Source: Paracrocinitomix mangrovi
GTDB lineage: Bacteria; Bacteroidota; Bacteroidia; Flavobacteriales_D; Crocinitomicaceae
Direction: 5' to 3'
DNA: 64,000 bases
Assembly: GCF_019740355.2 (NCBI RefSeq)
Contig: NZ_CP091819.1
Location: forward strand, 248,001-312,000
The notes below the pieces were generated by a model, which was not told where the DNA came from, searched no databases, and saw nothing but the letters and a program-made list of their open reading frames with translations. This document shows positions 17,451-26,059 of this stretch, one piece after another (within the stretch, counting starts at the first letter, position 1; each line of letters starts with the position of its first letter). Both the position numbers and the translations under genes were made by a program.

Positions 17451-18383
17451 TTATTCAAGCCCTTGAAGGTGACGTTCTTTTTTAGATTCATAAATATCAT
17501 CAACAGTGATGAGGATTCCTGTTTCTTCAACTCCTCCAAAGTCCATATTTTCTGCTGTTCCGAAAGATTTCATAGTAGGAGAAAGTTGCATATATACATT
17601 AATCAAAGGCGGAACATTTTCTTCTCTTTCTCTGCAGTATTTTTGCAAAACTTTAATTCCCTCTTTGAAATCCAAACCTGCTACCAATTGGTTTATTTCA
17701 TGTTGTTCAACATCAGTATAAATAGCATTCTTTGGCCAAACCAATTTTTCTTTATCTGGAAAATAATGTTTCATGAATCCTAAAACAGCCCTTTTAGCTT
17801 CATCATTGTAACTAGTATACATGGTGACTTTGCCAAAAAAGTACTTCATTTTAGGATAATTGTGCACAATAGCACCTAATCCATCCCACAAATTATCCAA
17901 TGCAAATAATCCTTTTCTAGGGTTTTTTGTTGGTTGATATTCAGGATGTACCCAAGAACGACCTAGTTCAATTGAATGAGGCAGGTATTCTTTGATAAAT
18001 TTCTCTGAAAAATTAAAGTAATGAGAAGTGGATAATTCATGCTGATCCGGGCTAATAGATTTTGCACAGTCAAAAAATCTATATCCACCTGTGATTACTT
18101 CATCCTCCGGATCCCATACTATTAATTGTTCGTAACACAATTCAGCAGTATCTTTTTCATCAATATCAAGGGGCTCGCCAGTTCCACCTCCTGCCATAGT
18201 AAAAGTCAATTCTCTTAATCTACCAATTTCTCTCATAACATTAGGAGAGTTATGGTGATTAACAATATAAACGAGATTGTCTCCTTTATTGGTTTTGCGA
18301 ACCAATCTATCCTGATTCAGCTCCTTTTTTAGGATTGAGACATCTACAGGAGGGATGATATAGTCTAGATTTTTATTGGGCAT
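17451..18383 (-). CDS. glsB: GlsB/OlsB-like N-acyltransferase (glycine-lipid synthesis)
   Basis: 310 residues. A GNAT-like hemolysin/OlsB-family acyltransferase: VMREIGRLRELTF near residue 50, YEQLIVWDPEDEVITGGYRF, and IELGRSWVHPEYQ. OlsB-family enzymes transfer a 3-hydroxyacyl chain from ACP to the amino group of ornithine or, in Bacteroidota (GlsB), glycine. The gene abuts a GlsA-like O-acyltransferase with no spacing, the same gene pair that makes N-acyloxyacyl glycine lipids in Bacteroides. The substrate is inferred from phylum and pairing. Confidence 0.8.
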   Translation of the reverse strand: MPNKNLDYIIPPVDVSILKKELNQDRLVRKTNKGDNLVYIVNHHNSPNVMREIGRLRELTFTMAGGGTGEPLDIDEKDTAELCYEQLIVWDPEDEVITGGYRFFDCAKSISPDQHELSTSHYFNFSEKFIKEYLPHSIELGRSWVHPEYQPTKNPRKGLFALDNLWDGLGAIVHNYPKMKYFFGKVTMYTSYNDEAKRAVLGFMKHYFPDKEKLVWPKNAIYTDVEQHEINQLVAGLDFKEGIKVLQKYCREREENVPPLINVYMQLSPTMKSFGTAENMDFGGVEETGILITVDDIYESKKERHLQGLE

Positions 18384-19214
18384 TTAATCTTTTTTCAAAT
18401 TATAAACCTTTGATTTCACCCATTGAGCCCATTCAATATCTTTTTTTGATTTGTCAAAAGTAGTGTAGGGTATGGGTTCGCCAAATCTCAAGGTAATTGT
18501 TTTGTTTTCCTGTTTAAACAATTCGTCTACCAAATATAACATTTCAATATTTGCTTTTACCCCTATTTTGCTTCTGAAATTAGAAAGGCGATAAAAAAAC
18601 TTGGTTAATTCACCATCAATATGAACGGGAATTACATCTTTTTGGTACTTTCTTGCCCTGGTAACGAATGTTTTTTTCCATTCTAAATCCTTAACGATAC
18701 CTTTTTTCTTTCTACTCACAAGACCTGCCGGAAAAACGAAAACCATCTGATCTGAAGCGTAAAGCTTATCAACATCTTCAAGTGCTTCTTTTGTATTTGT
18801 TCCGTGTTTATTAACACCCACAAACAAATCCCTTAAGTTTTCTAAATGCATTAACAAATCGTTCACAACAAACTTAAAATCCTTTCGATAGGGATAAACT
18901 TCAGTGATTAAAGCCATGGCATCCATTCCTCCAAGAGGGTGGTTTAATGTTACAATTACACCTCCTTCTTTTGGAAGATTTTCTAAACCTTCAACTTCAA
19001 CTTTTACTTTGAACTTATTAATTACATCAACAGAAAATTCGTATCCATTTACTCCTTTGTGATCCAAAATAAATGAATTCACATCATCCTGATGAATTTT
19101 ACGTTTTAAGTAATTGATTAGAAATTTAGGTGTCCACTTTAGGGCTTTTGGATTTTTACTTCCAATCAAATGCTCGACATCAATGAATTTATCTTCTTTT
19201 TTTTCGTCAGACAT
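18384..19214 (-). CDS. glsA: GlsA-like lysolipid O-acyltransferase (PlsC fold)
   Basis: 276 residues. PlsC/hemolysin-associated acyltransferase: the catalytic NHPLGGMDAM motif, VNDLLMHLENLRDLFVGVNKHG, then FVFPAGLVSRKKKG and VIPVHIDGELTKFFYRLSNFRS. In glycine-lipid synthesis this enzyme esterifies the hydroxyl of the N-acyl chain made by GlsB. It is the first of the pair; its ATG is 16 bases after a strong hairpin, so the unit may depend on read-through from pruA or on a promoter I do not see. Confidence 0.8.
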   Translation of the reverse strand: MSDEKKEDKFIDVEHLIGSKNPKALKWTPKFLINYLKRKIHQDDVNSFILDHKGVNGYEFSVDVINKFKVKVEVEGLENLPKEGGVIVTLNHPLGGMDAMALITEVYPYRKDFKFVVNDLLMHLENLRDLFVGVNKHGTNTKEALEDVDKLYASDQMVFVFPAGLVSRKKKGIVKDLEWKKTFVTRARKYQKDVIPVHIDGELTKFFYRLSNFRSKIGVKANIEMLYLVDELFKQENKTITLRFGEPIPYTTFDKSKKDIEWAQWVKSKVYNLKKD

Positions 19215-19221
19215 ATTGGTT

Positions 19222-19260
19222 TAAAAGAAAAGACTGAATTCAAAAATATAAATTCAGTCT
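19222..19260 (-). terminator. Hairpin between pruA and glsA, terminator-like
   Basis: AGACTGAATT (19231-19240) and AATTCAGTCT (19251-19260), a perfect 10-base stem with a 10-base AT loop. On the minus strand it is followed by a T-rich TTTCTTTT tract ending 8 bases before the glsA ATG. Confidence 0.65.
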
Positions 19261-19326
19261 CAACTTATCTTTGTTCACCACGATTTGTTTTTCACTAATT
19301 GAGGTGAATATTATTTATTATTAAAA

Positions 19327-20952
19327 TTATCCTAAAAACGGATATCTGTAATCTGTTGCTGGAACGAAAGTTTCCTTAATTGTTCTTGGAGAACACCATC
19401 TAATTAAGTTCAAGTATGATCCTGCTTTATCATTAGTTCCGGATCCTCTTGAACCTCCAAAAGGTTGTTGTCCTACCACAGCCCCTGTTGGTTTATCATT
19501 GATATAGAAGTTACCCGCAGCATTTTCAAGAATAACTGAAGCTTGGTTAATAGCATATCTATCAGTTCCAAAAATAGCTCCGGTCAATGCGTACTCTGAA
19601 GTTTCGTCAACCAAATGAAGTGTTTCTTCCCATTTTTCTGCGTCGTAAACATAAACTGTCATAACCGGTCCGAAAATCTCTTCACACATAGTTTTGAATT
19701 TCGGATTAGTGGTTTTAACTACAGTAGGATGAATAAAGTATCCTTCAGATTTATCATAAGTTCCACCTACCAAAATTTCAGCATCACTTTGACCTTTTAC
19801 ATAATCAATGTACCCTGCAATTTTGTCAAATGCTTTTTCGTCAATGACAGCATTAATGAAATTTCCAAATTCTTTAGGACTTCCAATTTTGAATGATTTT
19901 ACATCTTCTACAACTGCTTCCAAAACTTCATCTGCAATGTTTGATGGCAAATAAGCGCGTGAAGCAGCTGAACATTTTTGACCCTGGAATTCAAAAGCCC
20001 CTCTTGAAATAGCAGTAGCTACTTGTTTAGCGTTTGAAGATTTGTGAGCAACAATAAAGTCTTTTCCTCCTGTTTCACCAACAATTCTAGGGTAGGTTTT
20101 ATAGTTAGCGATATTGTCACCAATTTCTTTCCATAAATGTCTGAAAACACCAGTTGAACCAGTAAAGTGTAAACCGGCAAAATCAGGGTGTTTAAATACA
20201 ACATCACCAGCAGTAGGTCCGTCAACAGTAATCATATTAATTACACCATCCGGAACACCAGCTTCTTTAAAAAGTTCCATGATAATTTGTGCCGAATAAA
20301 CTTGAGTTTCTGCCGGTTTCCAAACTACAACATTCCCCATCATGGCCGGAGCTGCACATAAGTTTGCACAAATTGAAGTAAAGTTGAAAGGAGTAATTGC
20401 AAATACAAATCCTTCAAGACCTCTATATTCTAATCTATTCCACATTCCCGGATTTGATTCAGGTTGATCTGTATAGATTTGTTGCATGTATGCAACGTTA
20501 AATCTGAAAAAGTCAATAAGTTCACAAGCTGCATCAATTTCAGCCTGGAATGCATTTTTAGATTGACACAACATAGTAGCTGCATTCATTCTATCTCTAT
20601 AAGGACCCTCTAATAGATCAGCCGCTTTTAAAAAGATAGCTGCTCTTTGTTCCCAAGGAAGTGCTGCCCATTCTTTTCTTGCCGCTAATGCAGCATCTAT
20701 AGCTTGTTCAACATGTTTACCTTCACCATAACTAAAATGTCCCAATACGTGCTGATGATCATGAGGAGGACTAATTTTCTTTTTATTATCAGTTCTCACT
20801 TCTTTACCGCCAATGTACATTGGTACATCAACAGTTTTGTTTCTCATTGCTTTGTAAGTTTCTAATAAAGATTCTTTCTCTGCGCTGTTTGGAGCATAGC
20901 TTCTTACCGGTTCGTTAACCGGATATGGTACATTATAAATAGCGTTAGGCAT
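19327..20952 (-). CDS. pruA: L-glutamate gamma-semialdehyde dehydrogenase (P5C dehydrogenase)
   Basis: 541 residues from the ATG at 20952 (MPNAIYNVPYPVNEPVRSY); the upstream in-frame start overlaps the promoter box. Aldehyde dehydrogenase fold: ITPFNFTSI, VVWKPAETQ, HFTGSTGVFRHLW, VGETGGKDF with the general-base Glu, the catalytic Cys in FQGQKCSAASRAYLP, and EIFGPVMTVYV. Oxidises glutamate semialdehyde to glutamate, the second step of proline catabolism. No proline dehydrogenase gene is near, so the enzyme is free-standing, not a PutA fusion. A CRP-like operator lies at the class II activator position. Confidence 0.95.
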   Translation of the reverse strand: MPNAIYNVPYPVNEPVRSYAPNSAEKESLLETYKAMRNKTVDVPMYIGGKEVRTDNKKKISPPHDHQHVLGHFSYGEGKHVEQAIDAALAARKEWAALPWEQRAAIFLKAADLLEGPYRDRMNAATMLCQSKNAFQAEIDAACELIDFFRFNVAYMQQIYTDQPESNPGMWNRLEYRGLEGFVFAITPFNFTSICANLCAAPAMMGNVVVWKPAETQVYSAQIIMELFKEAGVPDGVINMITVDGPTAGDVVFKHPDFAGLHFTGSTGVFRHLWKEIGDNIANYKTYPRIVGETGGKDFIVAHKSSNAKQVATAISRGAFEFQGQKCSAASRAYLPSNIADEVLEAVVEDVKSFKIGSPKEFGNFINAVIDEKAFDKIAGYIDYVKGQSDAEILVGGTYDKSEGYFIHPTVVKTTNPKFKTMCEEIFGPVMTVYVYDAEKWEETLHLVDETSEYALTGAIFGTDRYAINQASVILENAAGNFYINDKPTGAVVGQQPFGGSRGSGTNDKAGSYLNLIRWCSPRTIKETFVPATDYRYPFLG

Positions 20953-20976
20953 TTGATTACTTTTTAATTTGACCCC

Positions 20977-20984
20977 CAAAAATA
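20977..20984 (-). promoter_or_regulatory. -7 promoter box for pruA
   Basis: TATTTTTG on the minus strand, matching TAnnTTTG. It lies 25 bases before the ATG. No -33 TTTG at the usual spacing, consistent with activator dependence. Confidence 0.6.
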
Positions 20985-21005
20985 ATCAAAAAATCAGCAA
21001 TGAGA

Positions 21006-21021
21006 GGTGACAGTTGTCACA
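21006..21021 (-). promoter_or_regulatory. CRP/FNR-like operator upstream of pruA
   Basis: The minus strand reads TGTGA-N6-TCACC, 9 of 10 bases of the CRP consensus TGTGA-N6-TCACA. The core GTGACA-2-TGTCAC is a perfect inverted repeat. Its centre (21013.5) is about 41 bases upstream of the start expected from the -7 box, the class II activation position. Confidence 0.55.
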
Positions 21022-21049
21022 CAATATAAGATTGCTATAAATAAAGGAA

Positions 21050-21436
21050 TTAGTTAAGTTTAGGAACTGTAATAAGATCAAACTTAGGAACTGCTACTCT
21101 GAAGGTTTCTTTAGTTTCTGTTTTTTCAAACATATAATAACCTCTCATGTATCCTATTTCTGAATGTAAATCGCAACCTGACACATAAACATGCTTTCTA
21201 CCAGGGGATAAAATTGGTTGTTCACCAACAACTCCATCTCCTTTAACTTCGCGTGCAGGATTTAGACTGTCAAAAATGAACCAGTATCTAGATTTTAATT
21301 GAATATCAAAATCGTTTGTATTTTCAATAACTATTCGATAGTTAAAGAAAAATAATCCATTCTCAGCATTGGAAAGATCTTTTCTATAAATACTTTCAAC
21401 GCTTATTTTAACGCCATATGTTACTGCTGTTGCCAC
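21050..21436 (-). CDS. apaG: ApaG domain protein
   Basis: 128 residues, the normal ApaG length. Fibronectin-III-like fold: ISVESIYRKD, FFFNYRIVIENTND, the SRYWFIFDSLNPAREVKGDGVVGEQPILSPG core and MRGYYMFEK. ApaG is linked in enterobacteria to Co2+/Mg2+ resistance; its molecular role is unsettled. Same strand as pruA with 97 bases between, but pruA appears to have its own promoter. Confidence 0.93.
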   Translation of the reverse strand: MATAVTYGVKISVESIYRKDLSNAENGLFFFNYRIVIENTNDFDIQLKSRYWFIFDSLNPAREVKGDGVVGEQPILSPGRKHVYVSGCDLHSEIGYMRGYYMFEKTETKETFRVAVPKFDLITVPKLN

Positions 21437-21515
21437 CGAAATAAATATACAATTTTATTATTTATTTAAGCCATTAAATTTTTTAAAAGCTTTCAACAAT
21501 AAAAACGTTTGAAAA

Positions 21516-22493
21516 CTAAGAATGGTTTGCTGCTTGTTGCAAATATGCCATCAATTCCATACCCCAAGCTACTCCAAGATGAACAATTAGTCCTCCAAAT
21601 ATGTTTCTGGACTTATAAGCCAAAATTCCTAAAATGTAACCACCAAAAATTGAACTTATTGCTTCACCCATTGGTTTTCCGAAATGTAAAAAGCAATAAA
21701 TAACTACCATTGGTAAAATGGCTTTTCTTCCAACAATTTTGGTTAACGCAACCACTAAAAATCCCCTGAAAAAAAGTTCTACAGAGATAAAATCAAAACC
21801 ATAACAAAATTCATAAATCAAAGTGGTTTGCCATTGAGATAGAGCAATAAAATCATATTCATGTCTGTCTTTATAGGTTGGGTAATGGTCCAAAAAGTCT
21901 GGTAAAAAAGATGCAGCAATTATTAATGGAATCATCAATAATATCAACCACAAGTAAGGTTTGATCTTGGCGCCATTTAACTTAAATCCTAGGAATTCAG
22001 GTTTAAAATGTGGTGAAACAAAGTATAAAATGTATAATGGAATAATTATAGTGAATGTACTGGATAGATTACTCAAACATGCATTAATCCAATTGTTAAG
22101 TGGTGGGATATTGCTTCCAAAAAACTCATTGGAAATGTGCATGAAAATATAGCTGCTGTCCAGTGATAAAAAGGCAATGCCTATCAATGCAAAAATTAAA
22201 TAGTTTTTATTCCAAAGAGTCTTGTCTTTCTCGATTGTTGAAATAATAGAAACAGCAGAAAAAAAAGAAAAACCGTAGAATAAAATTATAAGGAGATAAG
22301 CAGTAAATGATTTATAGTCCACATGAACCATTGCATCATAAAAAGTATTGTGCTCACCATTACTATAGGAATAGTTAAAAGTTAATGCAATGGCAAGAAA
22401 AATAGCTATTATTGCGTGTTTTTTAACCGCAGTTTTGTTGTTGCTAAATTCTTCTTTCAGGAAGTCCAGAATATAAAATACAAAGGTTCTCAT
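21516..22493 (-). CDS. CPBP-family intramembrane protease-like protein
   Basis: 325 residues with about eight membrane helices. The conserved CPBP (Abi/CAAX protease) block is at residues 225-275: FDFISVELFFRGFLV, where the usual E-E-x3-R motif reads V238-E239-x3-R243, then FLHFGKP with H270. The first Glu of the usual pair is replaced by Val, so activity is uncertain. CPBP proteins are Rce1-like membrane proteases of mostly unknown substrate. Stands alone between apaG and a divergent gene. Confidence 0.8.
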   Translation of the reverse strand: MRTFVFYILDFLKEEFSNNKTAVKKHAIIAIFLAIALTFNYSYSNGEHNTFYDAMVHVDYKSFTAYLLIILFYGFSFFSAVSIISTIEKDKTLWNKNYLIFALIGIAFLSLDSSYIFMHISNEFFGSNIPPLNNWINACLSNLSSTFTIIIPLYILYFVSPHFKPEFLGFKLNGAKIKPYLWLILLMIPLIIAASFLPDFLDHYPTYKDRHEYDFIALSQWQTTLIYEFCYGFDFISVELFFRGFLVVALTKIVGRKAILPMVVIYCFLHFGKPMGEAISSIFGGYILGILAYKSRNIFGGLIVHLGVAWGMELMAYLQQAANHS

Positions 22494-22561
22494 GAAGGGT
22501 CAAAGTAAATTAAATTTTGTGGAATGTTTTTGGTATTAGCATCAAATTAGAAAGACACACT

Positions 22562-23881
22562 ATGCTAAAGCACTTATTACTTTTTCTGATTATTTCATTG
22601 GCTTCATTGACTAATGCTCAAAAAATCACTATTTATGGTGATGTAGTTGACGTTGAAGGCGATCCTGGAGTTGCAGTTCGTTACTACTTTAAGAACAATC
22701 CATCTAAAAAATTCAAAACAAAAGTTGATGGTAAGTTCAGCATTCAATTAGATCTTAATGAATATGACACCTTAAAGTTTGAAAGTGTTCAATTTGACCC
22801 TTATGCTGAGTTTATTGGAAAAAGGTCACATAAAAGAGCGCTTAAAAACAATGATTCATTGTACATTAAAATTGTAATGCCGGATAGATTACAGGAAATC
22901 TTTACTGTGAGACCAACTGTACCTGATACATTGTTTGGCACACAAGAATATTCAGTAGAAGATTATGAGTTTATGCCAGATGGAAGAATGATCCTACTTA
23001 CTTATGAAAAAACTCTATCAAAAGGGGCAATTCTGAGATTACTAGATGATGAATTTAATGAAATAGATAAGCAATACGTTGTTGGTGAAGCAGTAGAATT
23101 GAGTAAAGATTACAGAGGTAATGTTCATCTGATAAATGAAGAAAGGATTTATTTAATAAAAGTAATTGAGAATGACATTAGAACCTATCTTGAAAACAGA
23201 GATTATTATTTTAAATATATAGCCCCAATTATTGATACAATAGGGGATAACATCTACTTTTCAAATTACTCTGATTTATATCCTGCTTTTGATTATTTTG
23301 AATTTAACCTAAAAGATTCAACATATAAGGTGATGTTGCAAATTGAAGACACGCTTATGATGGAGTTATACCGATCAGAATTCAAATATGTGGATGTAAG
23401 AACAAAACTTTGGGCACATCAAAAACAAATTGAAACAGGTATAGATAAAGAGATTTGGGTTGGCGCCACAGTATTTACCAATTCAGTTTATTATGAACCG
23501 TTATATGCTCCTTTGTTTAAGATAGATGGTGATAGTATTTTGGTTTTTGATCATTATAAAAATAAAATGTTCAAGTATACTCCTAATGAAGGTTTTGTAG
23601 ATAGTACCAGGATAACATATCATCTACAATCTAGAAAATCTGGATGGGAGCAACCATTACTAAAAGACAAGACAAACGGTAAAGTATATGCTATGTTTCA
23701 AAAAAGCGGATATACCTATTTAAGTGAGATAGACAAATACACAGGACAAGTGAATAAGTCATTTAAATTGTTCTTCAAATATGTTGATAGAATCCAGATA
23801 ATAGATGATCAGGTATTTTATATTTACCGACCTTTTGAATCAATTCAGAAAAAATACGTTTATCGGGAAAAACTCAATTAA
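22562..23881 (+). CDS. Unknown secreted protein with N-terminal carboxypeptidase-like domain
   Basis: 439 residues from the ATG at 22562, which opens a signal peptide (MLKHLLLFLIISLASLTNAQ). Residues about 21-110 look like a carboxypeptidase-regulatory-like beta domain (ITIYGDVVDVEGDPGVAVRY ... FSIQLDLNEYDTLKFESV). The rest is beta-rich with repeated units such as DGRMILLTYEK, GNVHLINEERIYLI and GKVYAMFQKSGYTYLSEIDKYTG, suggesting a beta-propeller. No family recognised. Its stop overlaps the converging neighbour's stop by 4 bases. Confidence 0.78.
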   Translation: MLKHLLLFLIISLASLTNAQKITIYGDVVDVEGDPGVAVRYYFKNNPSKKFKTKVDGKFSIQLDLNEYDTLKFESVQFDPYAEFIGKRSHKRALKNNDSLYIKIVMPDRLQEIFTVRPTVPDTLFGTQEYSVEDYEFMPDGRMILLTYEKTLSKGAILRLLDDEFNEIDKQYVVGEAVELSKDYRGNVHLINEERIYLIKVIENDIRTYLENRDYYFKYIAPIIDTIGDNIYFSNYSDLYPAFDYFEFNLKDSTYKVMLQIEDTLMMELYRSEFKYVDVRTKLWAHQKQIETGIDKEIWVGATVFTNSVYYEPLYAPLFKIDGDSILVFDHYKNKMFKYTPNEGFVDSTRITYHLQSRKSGWEQPLLKDKTNGKVYAMFQKSGYTYLSEIDKYTGQVNKSFKLFFKYVDRIQIIDDQVFYIYRPFESIQKKYVYREKLN

Positions 23882-24996
23882 TCGTTGCGAATAGCCGAAC
23901 GGTTTTTAGGTTTACGCTTGAACCATTCTTTGAATTTTTTTCGCGAACCTTTATTCTTTTTCTCTTTTCTTTCTTTTTTCTTTTGTGCTTTTTCGTCTGT
24001 CATGTCCTCAACTGGGGCAATAGGTACATCACCTCCATTATCAATTGGACTTTCAGCATCTATTGGGTTGATCCAAAAATTGTTATCTAAGGCATAGGTG
24101 CTGCTATCACCATCTGCAGTAGGCCGCCAAGTTCTGTATCTTCTGTAGCTGTCATTATAAGCCACAACATCTTCAATATATCTCCAAATCTCACCATCCC
24201 ATCTATAGGCATCATACGTCATGTCAGGAATATAGAAATCATATAAATCTGCCAGATTCTCTTTTTCAGGAACCAAATGATCAAATACAATTCCACCCAA
24301 TTTATCATTTTGATTTACAGAGATTACTGCCTTCTCTGAATATTGAAAAAATACACGTCTTACTAATTGTTTAGAATCTTTTCCTTCTTGAAACAATGGA
24401 TAACCCATTCTCAAACTTCTACCTTTAAAGTAAAAGACATCAATCATTTTTTGATTAGTAGCACGGTCTTCTCCACTAAATCCAATAATGGTGTAGTAAG
24501 TTTTGTTTCCTCTTTGAACAGGGATTATTTTGTAATACAATGCACCATACCAAGTATTTGTAGTTAATACATTTCCAGGTCTTGGTCCTAAAGTGATCTT
24601 ATCTTCTTTAAGCTCATAAACTTTATTTGGTTTGCTTCCAAATGTTGGTTTTACAACATAGCAGTAGTGTGAATGATTCAATTCCTGATCTTCAACATTC
24701 CAGTTAAATATTCTAAATGCACCATCAGGAGATTTAATTGTAGACATTGAACTTAACTTGTCAAAAGGATAATCCATAACTCCCGGATGTTCCAATATTT
24801 TTTCCAGTTGATTTTTAAGCTCAATGTTATAGAAATCACGTTCGCCATCATCCTTTGATGCCCTAAGTTTGTTTAATACAATACTTATGCTGTCCTCTGC
24901 TTGAATTAAAACAGAATCTACCGGTTCTTTTTTATCCTTTTGATTTGCAAAAACAAAAGCCGGAATGAATAATATGACTGTTAAGAGTTGTCTCAT
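23878..24996 (-). CDS. Unknown exported protein with basic C-terminal tail
   Basis: 372 residues. Signal peptide MRQLLTVILFIPAFVFANQ. The body is aromatic-rich beta (DGAFRIFNWNVEDQEL, TWYGALYYKIIPV, YYTIIGFSGEDRATNQKMIDV). The last 40 residues are very basic (KKKERKEKKNKGSRKKFKEWFKRKPKNR), which is odd for an exported protein and might bind lipopolysaccharide or another polyanion (inference). Proteins of this type occur across Bacteroidota without known function. A good promoter precedes it at 25035-25065. Confidence 0.75.
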   Translation of the reverse strand: MRQLLTVILFIPAFVFANQKDKKEPVDSVLIQAEDSISIVLNKLRASKDDGERDFYNIELKNQLEKILEHPGVMDYPFDKLSSMSTIKSPDGAFRIFNWNVEDQELNHSHYCYVVKPTFGSKPNKVYELKEDKITLGPRPGNVLTTNTWYGALYYKIIPVQRGNKTYYTIIGFSGEDRATNQKMIDVFYFKGRSLRMGYPLFQEGKDSKQLVRRVFFQYSEKAVISVNQNDKLGGIVFDHLVPEKENLADLYDFYIPDMTYDAYRWDGEIWRYIEDVVAYNDSYRRYRTWRPTADGDSSTYALDNNFWINPIDAESPIDNGGDVPIAPVEDMTDEKAQKKKERKEKKNKGSRKKFKEWFKRKPKNRSAIRND

Positions 24997-25034
24997 TTGC
25001 CTGAATAACGAGTATCAGTTTAAAAGTAACAATA

Positions 25035-25065
25035 CAAAGTTACATCCTTTTTACGCCTAACTCAA
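25035..25065 (-). promoter_or_regulatory. Promoter of the 24996 gene
   Basis: On the minus strand TTG (25065-25063), a 20-base spacer and TAACTTTG (25042-25035), an exact -7 match. The leader is about 30 bases. Confidence 0.65.
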
Positions 25066-25195
25066 CCAAAAGTTCAAATATTATTCACAACAAATTGAGA
25101 ATTAATAAAGGTTTAAGCGGATTTAAGATGATAAATTGACAAAACTTATGGAAAGCAAAGGCATTACTTTTTTAACTATTAATTAACTTCGTCAT

Positions 25196-26059
25196 ATGGA
25201 CAATGTTAAAATTAGAATTGGTGGTGTCCCTGAACACTATAATCTTCCAATTCACCTTGCAAATGAGCAGGGAGCTTTTTCAAAAAGAGGAATTGATCTG
25301 GAGTGGACAGATTTTGGCGGAGGTACAGGTCAAATGACGAAAGCTTTGAGAGAAGGAGAAATTGATGTTTGTATATTGTTAACTGAAGGAATTGTGGCGG
25401 ATATTATAAAAGGTAATTCTGCTAAAATTATTTCTGAGTATGTTTTAACTCCATTGACTTGGGGAATTCACACGGGTGTTAAAAATAAACTGGAGGATTA
25501 TAGAGATATTTTTGATAAGCAATACGCAATAAGCAGATTTGGTTCCGGATCACATTTAATGGCTATAGTTGATGCCGAAAGTAAAGGGCATCATCTTCAA
25601 AAAGAGCAATTTCACGTAATTAAAGATATCAATGGTGCTTTACCTTCTTTAGATAGTAATGAAACAGATGTTTTTTATTGGGAAAAATATACAACTAAAC
25701 CATATGTTGATCAAGGTAAATTAAAACGAATTGGAGAGTACAGAACTCCTTGGCCTTGCTTTGTTATTGCCGCAAGGGATGAGATTTTGCAAAAGTATCC
25801 TGATCAAATTATCCGAATGCTTCGTGTAATTCATGATCAATGTGACAGATTTATGTTAAACATTGATGCTCCTGCCATAGTTTCTAGTAGATATGGTTTA
25901 CAACAAGCAGATGCAGAGCGTTGGTATAATAGTACAGAATGGGCCATTCATGGTTGGGTTTCTGATAAGATGTTAGAGAACGTAATCTATCATTTAAAAA
26001 CAGCAGAAATTATAGATAAGGACCAAGAGGTTCCTGAATTAATTTGGAAGAGAAACTAA
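25196..26059 (+). CDS. Solute-binding-protein fold (NMT1/SsuA-like), no signal peptide
   Basis: 287 residues. Type-2 periplasmic-binding-protein fold of the NMT1/THI5/SsuA kind: IRIGGVPEHYNLPIHLANEQGAF, GIDLEWTDFGGGTGQMTKALREGEIDVCILLTEG and YAISRFGSGSHLMAI. It starts directly at the first strand with no signal peptide or lipobox, and no ABC permease or ATPase is near, so it is likely cytoplasmic: a small-molecule sensor or enzyme-like protein, not a transporter component. The stop is followed immediately by the N-formylglutamate amidohydrolase ATG. A TAACTTCG box at 25184-25191 leaves almost no leader. Confidence 0.8.
   Translation: MDNVKIRIGGVPEHYNLPIHLANEQGAFSKRGIDLEWTDFGGGTGQMTKALREGEIDVCILLTEGIVADIIKGNSAKIISEYVLTPLTWGIHTGVKNKLEDYRDIFDKQYAISRFGSGSHLMAIVDAESKGHHLQKEQFHVIKDINGALPSLDSNETDVFYWEKYTTKPYVDQGKLKRIGEYRTPWPCFVIAARDEILQKYPDQIIRMLRVIHDQCDRFMLNIDAPAIVSSRYGLQQADAERWYNSTEWAIHGWVSDKMLENVIYHLKTAEIIDKDQEVPELIWKRN

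Noticed and set aside
17442-17783. 113-codon plus-strand ORF opposite glsB
   Set aside because: Shadow of the acyltransferase frame; Phe/Ser-rich with no recognisable domain.
21516-22493. CPBP protein as bacteriocin self-immunity
   Set aside because: No small secreted peptide gene or export genes next to it.
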